Notes under the pieces: model-generated
The model's database searches: none
Told to the model about the DNA's origin: nothing
The model's input: only the letters and a program-made list of their open reading frames with translations
Assembly (NCBI RefSeq): GCF_002127325.2
Contig: NC_035437.2
Coordinates: 170,243,498 to 170,307,497 of the forward strand
DNA: 64,000 nucleotides
DNA from: Helianthus annuus
Lineage: Eukaryota; Streptophyta; Magnoliopsida; Asterales; Asteraceae
Direction of reading: 5' to 3'
Translations under genes and position numbers: made by a program
Shown: one piece after another, positions 37,033-49,833 of the stretch
Layout: each line of letters starts with the position of its first letter
How positions within the stretch are numbered: the first letter of the stretch is position 1

Positions 37033-39287
37033 GACTCCCCCTCAGATGTTGACGAGTCGACTATCGAGTCACGACAATGCTGTGTCTTCACATCTTCAGT
37101 CTTGATCAGTCTCTGGGCTTTTCTTTCTCTCTCTGTTTATCAACAGACTCATCTTTGACAGCATCTGCTTGAATATCTTCGGACTCCCTATCTCGATTTG
37201 CGGGTATTTCTTTGTTCTTCAGCAACATCTTCATCAGGATCATCGTCTAGCTTTCATGTTCCACTATCGAAACCTGGCTCAAGCTCTATCTACAGAGTCT
37301 TTAATTTCCAGAATTGAAACTTGGCTCTCTTTAATCAGAGTCTTCAGGTCTTGTAACCTGGCTCTTTATCTTTAAGTTCAAGATCAAAACCTGGCTATTC
37401 CTGCACATTCTTAACCCAGAAGTAAGATTTTAACAATTTAAGAATTTGTGTTCACCAACACTTCTGAACTAATCAGATGACTCTCTTTCATAACATATTC
37501 ACCAACAATCACTCTCCCTCAGATCATACACATATGATGAACCACTTGTTGATGTAAAAACACATGTTCACAGTCAAAACACACTCCCCCTCACAACAAT
37601 GTCATCATGTTTAGCACTCGGAATTTTGAAAATCAGCTTTCCAACATCAGTTGTCGAAAATCTTTTTGACTTTTTCAAAAGTTTATGCTAAAACACACCT
37701 AAAATCTTTTTGGATTTTTCTGAAAGAAAATAAATGACACTACTTGTAAAAACAAAGACTGACACCAATTGTAGAAACAACAAGATGCAGAAATGAAATA
37801 TTTACAAGCAATATTTTTGAGAGCTTGCGTAAGAGGATCATATCAGTTTATGAGACATGTCACCAACACCGTTAAGCTTGATTACATTTTAAGTTCTAAA
37901 CAATTCACCTAGATTGTCAGTATATTTGTCCACTTAAATTTTCACACAAACTTCAACTGATCCGAGATACGATGTTAATGTTTTAAGCACTTGAACTTAT
38001 TCGTGTGTCCTACTTCTTGAATATACTCCCGTATCCAGATCCCAATATTCAGTCTTACAGGTGAGTATACCACAGCTGATATCTGTTTAGGGGTTAGATG
38101 CGAGGGCCGTGAGAGCTCAGGTCGATACTTCCGTATATGCAAAGAGATGACGGCTTCGACTTTTAGGTGTGTCCCCTTTAGAGGATCTTTTGATTACAAC
38201 AGCAGCGATTATCAATTTTATTGTTTCATCAGCTTGCTGAGGGCGAAGCTATGTTTCAAGCTTTTGCGAAAAGCATTATCCGGGGACTAGGTCAGTACTT
38301 CCATACAGCAGAAGTCCCGGGATAATACCCCAGATATCACTGAGCATAAAGACCTAGTATCTAAGAATAAGGGACCTTTCAAACAAGATTTCAGGGGTTA
38401 CCTATATATCCAAGAAGTTGTTAACCCACAGAACAAGGAAGTTTGAATTTTTAAGTTTATATCTCGTCACAATTTACTAAATGTGCAAAAATCTACTGAC
38501 ACATCTGCAGTAAGATTGTTTATCACATTTTAACTCTCCAATTCTTTAGCATGTTGTGACAGTCCACTGATGTACTATCATTTCCTCTTTTCACAACAAA
38601 ACTCATTTTTGATTTTATTATGTTTTTGGATTTTTCAAATTTTCTAATGTTTTTGGATTTTCTGAAATTTTCTTACTCCCCCTAAAATGCAAACACATTT
38701 TAAAACAACTGTACAAAATGTGACAACTGATATCAAATCACATCAATTCGCCATTCACTAGGCATAAACAATCAGAACTCCCCCTTTCAACAAACCATTT
38801 TCTCATTTAGATCTCAAAACACTTAAGTTTGTTTTAATCAAAATGATTTTTCTGGAAAATGAGTTTGTTTTTACCACTTATAGGATTATCAAAAAATCGA
38901 TTTGGGGCTATGGTTCATCATCTTGTTTATCAATTAGATATGAAGTAAATCAAGTACAAGTTAATGTCCTTGATTTACCGTTTGCAGTCAAGTAATCTCT
39001 GATCCAATTGTAAGAATATTCTCTTGTAAAATCACAAACAATACCACTTGTAGGTATGACTAACCAATACCAACTGTAGGAATGTTACGTCTACATGCAT
39101 CATTTTACCAATCAGGATGCCGATTCCTGCTTCGCACTTACCAATCTGGAAGCTCCGGCGTAGTCCTTTCACCTGTAAAATTCAAACATTTTCAAAATTT
39201 TTCCAAACAAACTTTTTCAACACTAGAATGGATGCCGATTCCTGATCCACGATATGAACTTGGGATCTCCGGCATAGTCCTAAGACT
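37033..39287 (-). other. Noncoding 3' part of element D
   Basis: No pol motif is visible. It holds a direct repeat around ATGCCGATTCCTG at 39117 and 39232, and several ACTCCCCCT words that resemble the polypurine tract. Confidence 0.7.
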
Positions 39288-42200
39288 TCAAGGAAAACAG
39301 ACTTCCATCCAAGTCTTTTCAGACTTGATGGCTTTCAATTCTTGCACAGTGGGATTGTAAGTTGCCTTTTTAGTTGCATAGAAATCTTTAACCCCCTTTG
39401 CTTTCCCATTCAACATTTTCCCAAAAATTTTCTTTACACTTCCATTAAATGTTTTCTCGACATCAAACTTAGTTTTCTCGTTGTAAAACTGATTCGAGAT
39501 ATCAACCTTTCCAATCTTTTGTTTAACATCTTCAAACTTCAGTGATCGAAATTCATCATCATTCACTGAAATTTTTACCTCACCTTGTGGCTCATCTGGC
39601 TTTGTGGAACCAGATTCATCGCCAACATTCACATTAACTTTCTTAACAACCCACACTTGGTTGTCATTCTCTTTCTTTTTATAAAAATTCTTTTTCGAAC
39701 ACTCACCAACCTCATAAGTTGAGTTTTCAAAAAATTTAAGTTTTTCGGTTGGTGGTTCAACATCAACAACTTTTTCTTTTAACTTCTTAGAAACTCCCTG
39801 TTTTGTTTTGGTGTTTTTCTTACAATTCCATGCAATGTGACCAACTTCATTGCATCTGTAACAAGTTCGAGTTTCCTTTGGATAACAAACTTCAGTTCCA
39901 TTCTTTCTCTTCTCAGCAAGAAACTCCTGATTTGACTATTTCCAGAACGGTTTCTTTTGTTCCTCCTCAGCACTTCCACCTGACATAAATTCTGTTTTTG
40001 TTTTAGAGTTTTTCATGTTTTTATGATTTTCTGGTGGAATAAAACCAACGCCTTTCTTTTTGTAGCTATGATTTTGGTTTGGTTTCTTTTAAGAACCCGA
40101 ACCAGAATTGTAACCCTTTTTCTTGTTTAGACGTTGTTGAACTCTTGAAGTATACTTTTTAGGTTTTCCAGTAAGATTTAAATCTTTTATTTCAGAAATA
40201 TTAATTTCTGTCATTTTGAAAACCTTTTTGATCATATCAAAACGAACACTTCTTATTGGAAATTCTTTATCGTAGTATAATTTGTCCGAATCATTTAAAG
40301 TGTATGCTACTTCAAATGTTTCATCATCCAAATTTGCTTTTGATAACAAAAACTCTTTACTGTAAGACCGTTTAACCGACGACTTTTGACTGTTGACTGA
40401 CGAACTTGACCCTCCAGACTCAAACTTTGACTCGGACTCCTCATCAGTATCCAACACCTGATCGACCACCTTTTTGATTAACTTAGACTCATGACCAGTA
40501 TCGGACGAGGTAAGCGTGACATCGATGTTATCTGGTAAAACGTCAGTTGTGTCGGTTTTTAGCTTTATATTGACTGCTTTTTCAAGTTGCTCCTCATTTG
40601 GTTTTCTAGGAGAATATCCTTCCCAAATTGGAGGCGGACACTTGTTATAGCTAACAGTCGGTTTCTTACCACAATTTTTCTTCTTTTGCTTCTCATCTTG
40701 GAAAGCTTCCATACCTGCAACAGTTGGGTAAATACGATCAATGAGATAATCAGAACTAGAATAACTTTGTAACAAACGTCTAATTCTCTCATTCTCAATC
40801 TTCTCTGTCTCCAACTCTTGCTTCCACTTAGCACTCTCTTCGATGTAAAAGTTGATGGCTTTCTGCTTTGTCATCATCACAGCATTCATCATTGTTAGTG
40901 CTTGTTCTCTTTCTGAGTTTGTCTTTTGAAGACCAGTTACTGTTTTGTTCAAGACATCATAAGATTCTTTTACATAGTTGAGGTTGAACAGTAACTGCTC
41001 CTTCTTCTTCTCATATTCAGCAATTATATCATTCTTTGCTGCACATCCCTTGCATGCTTCCAGACACTTTGTGCAAGGCTTGACAACTTCAACAATCTTC
41101 TCAACCTCGATTGTCTTTACCACTTCAATCACTTTTTCTTCTTCTTTCACCTTCTCATCTTTATCAATCTCCTCAGCCAGACTTTCAACTTTCTCATCTT
41201 GAACAACATCTGCATTTTTCATTTGTTGTTGTTCTTTAGCAGCTCTTTTCTCCTTCAATTTCTCCATTCGATCGGCAAAATAGAAATGAAAACTTTCAGG
41301 AGAAAGATGAGATTTTGCAATATTAATATGTTTTTCCTCCTCATCATCACTACTGCTTTCATCTGGAGGTGACTGATCAAACTGTACAAATTTTTCAGAA
41401 CTAGCATCTGATAAACCAGAATCAGATGGTGTTTGATCAAAAACAACTTCTTTTTCTGAAGTAACATCATTTTGTACACTCTCATCTGAACTTTGTAAAC
41501 TTTCATCAGCACTATCTGAGCTTTCGTCAGATGCAACAGACCGTTCCTCTGCACTTTTCACCGTCTCTCCAATAGACTTCATCCATGTGGCAAACATGTC
41601 TGGTTCTCTAACAATCTTAGCAATGAAAGCTTTGAAATCACCCTTTTCATCAACAAACATATCCCAGCTGAAGCCTTCAGGTAGTCTTTCATCATCTTGA
41701 TCGACTAAACATGCTTTGCTTTCAGATGATATGTAGTTGCTCCAGTTGAAATCTACCAAACATGCTCTCTTTGAATCCTCAATCTTCCTACCATGAGCCG
41801 TTTGTGAGTCTTGTGATTGACCAACTTGCTGATAAATGGCTTTCCGGTAGTAGTCATCTTTTTCGAACGGATTCTGAGCACCACTAGCCTCCCTGTTCTT
41901 ACACTCTCGTTTCAAATGCCCTTTCTCCCTGCATCGAAAACAAGTAACTTTAGCTTTATCAAAACCTAAAGTAGATACATGAGCATCGAGAAAGTCATTT
42001 CTCCCGGTAATTATCTTGAACTTTTCAGCACGCCTAAGAACACTAGCTAGACACCATTTGATATCCATCAATTCCATCTCTTCGGCGTCTATTTGATCGT
42101 AATCCTCCTTTGTTAGCATAGGATTTCCGATCCGACCAGCAACGAGACCCTCATAAGATAACAATACAGAACCAAGTAGAGCCATGTGGTCTTTTGCAGT

Positions 42201-43200
42201 TTCCTCAGAAAAACTTTGACCTTCTGGAAGATTTAGAGCGATGTTGCACTGAATCACGTAACCATTTCCTGTCTTTGTGGAGACTGAAAGCTTGTATTTG
42301 ACTCTTTAGGATTGACACTCGGAAATGATGAGAATCCACTGCTGCTTTTAGTTGAACTCTGATCAACCCTTTCTGTAGAATCCCAGCGCTAAACGCAGTC
42401 TGGATTTTCGGACTTCTCTCGGCTTCTGGAACTGGAATGCTACCCTTGTAGTACATCTTCACGTCCTGTTGACCACTTGGACTGTTCATCCTAGCGATCT
42501 TCTGCTGTTCCAAATCCTGACTTTCGATCTTTTCAATAAACTGAGAAATCGTTAATCCATCATAAACACCCGTATTCTTCAGGATCATCAAATACGTTCC
42601 CCACTCTTTCTGAGGTAACGCAACGGCTAACTTATCTACCCATTCTTCACGATCTTTTGTAATACTTAGCATTGACATTGATCGCACTAGATGACAGTAG
42701 CGTTCGATCAGTTTCTTTGTATCCTCTCCCGGTAAGCTGCTGAACAGATCAAACTCTTTCTTTAACAACGCTTTCTTGCTCTTTATCATGTTCTCACTTC
42801 CCTCAAATTTAACTTTAAGAGCATCCCAGATTGACTTTGCAGTTTTGTCATGCTGTAACAGAATAAAGATGTCTTCTTTGATCGCTTGTTGCAGTAAACT
42901 GATCATCATCTTCTCGGCTTTGTACATAACACGTTCTTGATCTGTGAACTCAGATAACTCTTTTAAAACTTGCAAATCTGTTCGAGGCAACACATATTTC
43001 TTCAAGATACATTCCCACGACCTGAGATGATTTGCCTGAACCCAGTTCTCGAATCTGTCTTTCCACCCGTAGTATTCTTCGATACTCATCAATTTCGGGG
43101 GCTTTTGGGTGGTTCCCGTCTCGTTTTCTAAACTCATGGCTTGAGCAATAGCAGCTGGACCAGATGGTGTTGCAAATGCGTTGTAGAACTCGGTATCCAT
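39288..43200 (-). pseudogene. gag: Copia-type gag (UBN2 family) of element D, damaged
   Basis: The frame opens at ATG 43200. The first 330 codons carry a UBN2-type gag core (MSIEEYYGWKDRFENWVQAN, AKSIWDALKVKFEG). Frame changes occur near 42400 and 42260. The next part (42257-40089) has a zinc knuckle with C106/C109/H114/C119 (CFRCREKGHLKREC), an acidic Ser-rich stretch and a Lys/Glu-rich coiled coil. After stops at 40089 and near 39940 the frame goes on with a second knuckle, CYRCNEVGHIAWNC at 39822-39863, and ends at 39288. A gag of more than 1200 residues with two knuckles and a coiled coil is much longer than usual. Similar proteins are common in Asteraceae, where they are often misannotated as CCHC regulators (from memory, not checked). 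Confidence 0.82.
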
Positions 43201-43708
43201 GATGACTTAGCACGTTTTTCAAGATTAGTGACAAATAAGCGAAATCAGGTACTTGAACACTAAAAGCGAAATCACCAATGTATGCAAGAGTGAAATTAGG
43301 GTTTGTTGACACAAGAGCGAAACCCTGATGACCTTTGGAGCGAAATCCCAGTGTTATGTCACAAAAGCGAAACCCTAATGATCTTTGGAGCGAAACCTCT
43401 CAATTTTGGTGACACAGGAGCGAAATCAGGGTCTTGAATGTTCAAAAGAGCGAAATCTGATGTACAAATGAGCGAAACCCCCTCCTAATGTCCATAAAAG
43501 CGAAACCTAGTCCGAGGTCAATTTTGTCCATTTTTACTTTGAATTTAGGTCTCAAATTCTCAGGGATTTGTCTATGTTCAATTACGCACAATCTGTGAAA
43601 TTTTGATCCAATTTTGACCGGTAAAACTTTCTGAAATGAAGAAAGAAGGTGTAGAAGTAAGAAATCTTGATGAAATCCAGCTAATCTGTGCAGAACTCCT
43701 CCTCCTGA
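43201..43708 (-). promoter_or_regulatory. Leader of element D with repeated AGCGAAAYC motif
   Basis: Ten copies of AGCGAAACC or AGCGAAATC occur within about 290 bp, spaced roughly 20-35 bp. In RNA sense they read GRTTTCGCT. More copies lie in the LTR. A role in packaging, RNA folding or regulator binding is possible but unknown. Confidence 0.7.
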
Positions 43709-43720
43709 GCTCCGATACCA
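43709..43720 (-). promoter_or_regulatory. Primer binding site of element D (iMet-like)
   Basis: In element sense TGGTATCGGAGC, one base different from the canonical TGGTATCAGAGC, two bases from the LTR end. Confidence 0.8.
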
Positions 43721-43722
43721 CT

Positions 43723-44175
43723 TGTAGGATCGTGTTCTGACCCGAACGAGTCGTTCAGAGGAGTTTTACTGCGTTTCAGGTGCAAAATAACAAGAAACGA
43801 AGGTAGATACAACTGATTCTTCACTAAAACTGCTAATTGTATTGATTAACACTCGATTACACGCAGTTCTTCACACCGGCAGCACTTCGGTATGGAATAC
43901 AAGGCAACAATAATGATTTCGCTCATGCAACACCTATATATAGTTGCTGAGATTTCGCTTATACGTACATGCACACATGAGCGAAACCTCTACATGTCCA
44001 AATAAGCGAAACCTATGACTAAGACCATATGAGCGAAATCCCTATTGACCATATGAGCGAAATCATCTTTCTAATAACATACACTCTCCTATTTTCTCGT
44101 AAAACGCGCCTTAATCTATACAATACAATGTAAGACTCGATACAAGACGAAGTCGACAGATGTAGTGCACCAACA
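43723..44175 (-). repeat. Right (5') LTR of element D
   Basis: 453 bp, same length as the left copy, with a TATATATAG promoter motif in minus sense near 43937. Confidence 0.9.
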
Positions 44176-44409
44176 AATAGTAACGAGGGTCAAGTAATGT
44201 ATAAAACCTCCCATACCGACAATTATTATAGAATATAAAATTTTAATCACTGTAAGTATAACTGGTAAACATTTAGGATTTTGGAAAGCATAATTGTATC
44301 ACAAAAAGGTGATAAAACTGTGAGAAAAGAGAATTGACTCACTTTGTAACTTTAGGGTTCAACTAGAAAGCCTCCTGGTAGAATCTTTGGTATAACTTCT
44401 GAGCTATTT

Positions 44410-44458
<49 letters not shown>

Positions 44459-45374
44459 TCGTGTTAAGTATAGTAACCCTAATTCAACCTTATCCCGACA
44501 TCACGAGACAGAATCCCAACGAACTTAGTCGGGCAGAGCCTTGACATGCGTTATGGGGCTCCAGGTCAATCGGAAAGGGTGTCAGTGATCGGGGGTTAAA
44601 ACACTTAAAACGGGGCAGAGCGTTTTTATTATTATTGATGATAATTAAAAAAATAGAAATAGAAGAACAGTGATGGAAAGTTGGCGAGAGACCAGAGGGT
44701 AGGAAGAAAGGAAAGAAAATAGCAATTGTGAATGACCCTTTGTGTCCCTATTTATAGTGTGCCAAAACCTTGGAAAACAAGCTCACTAAGATTCATTTTT
44801 GATACAATATATACACGTATACATTCACCTCCACCACATCCCCATAATTCTATTTTGTAGGACACGTCCCCATGTATCCATCCATTTAGTTTTTAATTTT
44901 AATATATTTTATTATTATAATTAATTCAACTGCTTTACTTATTTGGCGCTTATAACTTATAAAATATGACGTGTTATAAAACTATGAATATACCATTTAG
45001 AACGAGAATAATCTTGTCTACATTTTGAACCAAGTTTCATTAAAAAATGAAGTATGTCCAAATACAATGTATTTTATAATTTAATTATTAAACGGTTCCT
45101 AATCCCGTCTAGGTACTTTATATTTCTAACAGTCAACTTACCCGTAATCTACCTGTCTAATAATATAAGTTTTTATACACTTTTATTTTAATAGAAAGGT
45201 CACCCATATACAAGCCAATTAATTAGTATAACATTCCAACCAACTATATATAAAATAGTTTTAAAACTATTTGGGTCGAATAATTATATTAAAAATAAAA
45301 CTAGTTACTAGTGGTTAAAAAATTAAACAATCTATAATTCTTATATGATAAAAAAATGGATATGTTACACGACG

Positions 45375-46871
45375 CCCTCAGCAGACGAAGCTATCTGCTC
45401 AGCATTCGAGATATCCAAGCCCAATACGATCTCGAAACCCTCATCCGCGAAGCCCAGCATGCTTGTTTTAATGAGCGCACTTTGAAGAAGGAAAGAATCT
45501 ATCACGATGGAGCCCAACTTGTGAATAAGTCGAATGGGATATTCCACTTTCTGGACCAAATTTGGATCCCTAAGCGGACCAATTTGCGACAAATTTTGAT
45601 GGACGAAGCCCACAAATCTCGGTACTCTATTCATCCCGGTGCTGATAAAATGTACCATGACCTTCGCTACAAGTACTGGTGGCCGGGCATGAAAAGGGAT
45701 ATCGCTCTCTATGTTGGAAAGTGCCTGACTTGCTCGAAGGTCAAGGCTGAACACCAAAGACCCTCTGGCTTACTCGAACAACCCCCGATCCCTATGTGGA
45801 AGTGGGAGAGTATAGCTATGGACTTCATAACGAAACTTCCGCGTACGCCATCAAGTCACGATAGCATCTGGGTTGTCGTCGACCGTTTGACCAAATCTGC
45901 TCATTTTCTGCCAATACGAGAAGACTACAAGGTAGAAAGATTAGCCCGAATCTACACCGATGAGATCATTTGTCGACATGGGACGCCTCGCGACATCATC
46001 TCTGACCGTGATGCTCGGTTTACCTCGCGATTGTGGGAAACGTTTCAAACGGCTCTCGGTACTACGCTTAATCTAAGTACCGCATTCCACCCTCAAACCG
46101 ACGGTCAGACTGAAAGGACGATCCGTACCCTTGAAGACATGCTCCGTTCGTGTGTCATAGATTTCGGTGGTAATTGGGACACTTACCTGCCTCTAGTCGA
46201 ATTCTCGTATAATAATAGTTATCATTCCAGCATTCAAATGGCACCGTTTGAGGCTCTATACGTAAGAAAATATCGATCGCCTATTGTATGGCACGAGATC
46301 GGGCACTCGCAATTAACCGGTCCTGAGCTATTGCAAGAAACGACTGACAAAGTCCTCCAAATTCGAGACAATCTGCTGAAAGCTCGGAGTCGTCAGAAAA
46401 GTTACGCCGATAGACGACGCAAGCCCCTTGAATTTGATGTTGGCGACTACGTACTCTTAAAGGTATCACCTTGGAAGGGTGTGGTCAGATTCGGCAAGAA
46501 AGGGAAACTAGCGCCTCGATATGTTGGACCTTTTTAAGATTCTGGAAAGGATCGGAAAAGTCGCCTACAGACTCGAACTACCAGAGGAACTTAGTAACGT
46601 CCACCCGACTTTCCATGTTTCGAACCTCCGAAAGTGTCTGGCTGAGCATGATTTAATTGTACCTCTAGAAGATCTTCAAGTAAACAAAACACTACACTTC
46701 GTGGAGAAACCTGTCGAAATCATGGACCGCCAAACCGAGCAGCTCAGACGCTCGCGCATTTCTATTGTGAAAGTCCGATGGGAAGGCAAACAAGGCGCAG
46801 AGTTCACTTGGGAACTCGAAAGCGACATGAAGGCGAAGTACCCGCAGTTGTTTGTTACGGCTTCGGCCTAA
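45375..46871 (+). pseudogene. pol: Pol of element A, second part: integrase and chromodomain-like tail
   Basis: The frame resumes directly after the TSD of element C with CCC TCA and continues ALSRR. The integrase zinc finger (HKSRYSIHP...CLTC), the catalytic core (AMDFITKLP, SDRDARF, DGQTERT) and a Tekay-type chromodomain-like tail (FVEKPVEIMDR...EFTWELESDMK) are all present. A run of five T at 46531-46535, against the family's expected four, shifts the frame and gives a TAA; the remainder is read in the next frame to TAA 46871. Together with the insertions this makes element A non-functional. Confidence 0.92.
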
Positions 46872-46880
46872 TTTCAGGAC

Positions 46881-46895
46881 TCAACTAGGGGAGGC
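46881..46895 (+). promoter_or_regulatory. Polypurine tract region of element A
   Basis: ACTAGGGGAGGC directly precedes the 3' LTR. Confidence 0.75.
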
Positions 46896-49565
46896 TGTAA
46901 CACCCCGTGTTTCGAAAGTCAAAGTCAAAGTCAAGATTGAAGTCAAAGAGAGATAAGATTGCTAATTGCGATCTGTCACTCCTTGCTCAATTCCTGTTTA
47001 GACTTCTTTGACTTGTAGTTAGTCTTTTATGCTTTTACGTTAGTTGTATTATGTGGAGTACTTATTAATAATCGAGGTTTATTCGATATTTATCGCTTGT
47101 TTTATCGCTCATCGCAATCGCACTCGCAACTCAAATTACGCGTACTGGATATTGTTCTATGTGTGTGTGCCTTACGTGTTACTTGTGCATGTTTAATTAT
47201 GTTTATGTGTGGTGATTAATCGAAACGAAATCGAAACTCAATCACAATCGAATCGCAAACGCTAAACGTAAGTCAAATAAGGATGATTGTATGTTGATAT
47301 AGTAGTTGGGATTAAAAGTAATTTGACTAGGAAACTCTATCGCATCGCAACGCTCGCAATCGCAATCAAACCAACAAAACTCGTCGCGTCGTGCACTCCA
47401 ATCGAGTGGCCAGCCGATCGAGCTGCCACCTGATCGAGGTGCCACTCGATCGAGCAGCCACCCGATCGGGTTACCACCCGATCGACCAGCCTCTTTTCCC
47501 CCTTTCCTTTTATAGAAAGCCTATAAATACCCCATATGTCAACATCATTTGATGTTGACAGCTCTCTTCCTCTCCGCTCAAACCAGCCGCTATTTTTTCA
47601 GATTTCTCGCGATTCTTGTAAGATTTCCACCTAAATCTTGTACTTTCATAATCTACACGCACTCCTACACCTTTCTATCTTTTGAATCTTAACTTTTAAC
47701 CGTGAAATCACTAGATTTGAGGTGTTCTAGGATGATGTCATCATGGTGTTCTTATGAACTTCATGTTTTGGCTTCAATCCTTCAAGAACAACTTAGATCT
47801 GAATGATTTCCACATAAACAAACAAAGATCTTTCATAGATCTAAACATGTTCGTGGTGAAAAGGATTGAAAGATGGTTTTCCAACTTTCTTTCAACTCTT
47901 TTACACTCAATGCACTCAAAACCGATAGAATCGAAGCCTGTTCTAACCTTCTACTCTTTCGTGTTGACGTGTTGGTTCAAGATCTGGATCCTATCCACGA
48001 GAATACCGATTTCGGGTTAAACATGAAACACCGTCTAAAACAGTTGAACTGGTCGGACTAGGGTGATTCCTGTCTGATCGGGTTACTAAGTATTGACGAG
48101 GTTTCAGTTGTTCAGCACGTTATCAGATCATCTTGATAAAATGACAAACTATTAAAACAACCAAGGAGGAAGACGACCGTGACATCTGGGACGAATTGCC
48201 GTCCGATCGGATTGCCACCCGACCGGACTGCTACCCGATCGACTTGCACTGTGGGACCCACACTCCACACTTAACTTTTATTTCAATACTTGAGGTCTTG
48301 AACATTGAACGAATTAACGTCCGATCGGATTGCCACCCGATCGGATTGCCATTCAACCATGAGATGTTCTAACTTCAAACACTTAAACAATTTTCAACAT
48401 GTTCAGTACGTATGGATTGCCACCCGATCGGATAGCCATCCGATCGAGTGACCACCCTGCTGTGAATTTGTTCTCAACCTGAGAAGCCTCGCCAATCGGA
48501 TTGATGTCCGATCGAACAGCCGTTCGATCGACCGACCTGAAAGGTAGAGATACTTCTCTGTTTTTAAAATGCTACAACAAAAACTTCAAAAGACAAGCCA
48601 TCATACACAAACACATCCTTTCCAAACGAGATGACTATCCAATCGAGTGGCCACCCGATCGGGCGACCACCCGAACAGATTGTCATCCGATCGACCGGCC
48701 ACCCGATCGGATTGCTGTTCGACCCACTGACACTTTGCTTCGTTTTACGTGCTGCTTATCGTTTATGCTATCGTTCTGATCAGGCTAACCTTACTCTCTA
48801 GCGCTCCCTTCAATCCATCATCGCTGTGAATATACTCGATCCCTTTTTGCTTTACGCACTTTTGGGTGTTACATATGTTACTTATTCTAAATCACATCAA
48901 ATACACTACGCTATACTTTAAACGCTAACCGTTACCGCATGTTATACGTGACTTAATGAATGCTTGTTTGTTATGTTTACACACGGAATGCTGTCTACCT
49001 GCCTTAGCAACGATAGTACTATAGTTTGGACTCAGCACCTGTTCACTCAGGGGTTGTTAAGGACAATTTGTTACATGGTTCACAGTGGTGAGTGTGTATT
49101 ACGAACTGCCTTGGGCAGTCAACCCGCAGTCATTGGTATCGATAAGTTCATGTCGATAACTAACATGCCTCATTTTACACTGTGTACGTGCTGGTTATGC
49201 GTAACGATTTCGGACTCTCTTATATCTATTAAACTTGTATGCTCACCTTTACACTATGTGTATTGACTTTTACTTTAACGTATGTGACAGGTGCTTAGGA
49301 TGTTTATATGTTTGGCTTGCTGTGAATCGAGGCTAGGAAAGGTCTAGAAACAAATAAATGAATTGTCTGTATTTGAAAATCTGAGTTGTCGAAACAAAAC
49401 AATTTGACTGGATCTTGTCTGTAATAATTATGTTATCTTTTATGACATGGTATGGGACATGTTGCTTTAAATAATTGGTAATTATAGTTGTTATGGAAAC
49501 TTCTGGACAATCTGTTTCGCTCAGTGCCACGCCTCGATGTTTCCGCCGTCGGTTGGGGTGTGACA
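46896..49565 (+). repeat. 3' LTR of element A (full length)
   Basis: 2670 bp. It keeps the TATAAATA box at 47522-47529 that the 5' copy lost. CCGATCGG-type palindromes cluster at 47400-47490 and 48190-48720. Confidence 0.92.
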
Positions 49566-49833
49566 GTTACATACCTCTGTTGCTATCCAACAGAGGTTTC
49601 GTAACAACTGTCATCCATTATGTCCAGCAGAGGTTGCAACATGGACAGATCTTAAATATCAGATGTTAGTCAACTGAGGTTAAAAGACTTAGTCAACAGA
49701 AGTTAAAAAGGTTAGTCAACAGGCGTTAAGATTATAAGGAAACAGACGTTAAAATGGCAAACAAAACTTAGCAAGTTGTTGAGCTAGCAAAAAATGTTTA
49801 CAATAAGTGACAAAATAATATATCGTTACTTAC

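Larger units (their letters stand above)
36152..44175 (-). mobile_element. Gag-only copia-type element D, with an extra partial leader unit
   Basis: On the minus strand the order is LTR (44175-43723), leader, gag, noncoding, polypurine tract, LTR (37032-36580), and then a second partial leader (36579-36152) that repeats 43722-43295. LTRs are 453 bp, TGTTGGTGCACT...CCTACA, with about 10 differences. The left side is truncated: no TSD is found, about 160 bp of host LTR is missing and a short filler (36140-36151) is present. Gag is of the UBN2 copia type. No protease, integrase or RT is present. Confidence 0.85.
21429..45369 (-). mobile_element. Gag-only Ty3/gypsy element C, minus strand, TSD CGACG
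   Basis: The element is inverted relative to A. It starts TGTCACAGCCCC at 21429 and ends GATATGTTACA at 45369, flanked by CGACG at 21424-21428 and 45370-45374. LTRs span 21429-32313 and 34847-45369; both are swollen by later insertions, and without these each is about 2.5 kb, like the solo LTR at 1491-4000. The internal part is only 2533 bp and holds a damaged gag plus noncoding sequence. Protease, RT, RNase H and integrase are absent. Such elements must be moved by enzymes of a related element; B, with a similar gag and LTR, is of the right type. Confidence 0.9.
34847..45369 (-). repeat. 5' LTR of element C (right), interrupted by element D
   Basis: LTR sequence is present at 34847-36139 and 44176-45369. 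About 160 bp of LTR, seen intact at 22726-22900 on the left, is missing at the D insertion. The 40-bp minisatellite is at 35428-35705, the (TA)n tract at 44413-44452, and a TATTTATA promoter motif in minus sense at 44749-44756. Confidence 0.88.
5825..49565 (+). mobile_element. Ty3/gypsy retrotransposon A (Tekay-like), host of the nest, TSD GTTAC
   Basis: The LTRs start TGTAACACCCCGTG and end GGGGTGTGACA, at 5825-8093 and 46896-49565. GTTAC lies on both sides (5820-5824, 49566-49570). A tRNA-iMet primer site follows the 5' LTR and a purine tract precedes the 3' LTR. Gag is interrupted at 10479 by element B and pol at 21428 by element C; both cuts keep the frame when the inserts and one TSD copy are removed. 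Domain order is gag, protease, RT, RNase H, integrase, chromodomain-like tail, so it is Ty3/gypsy. It is inactive: two insertions, one frameshift and a 5' LTR that lost its promoter. Confidence 0.93.
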
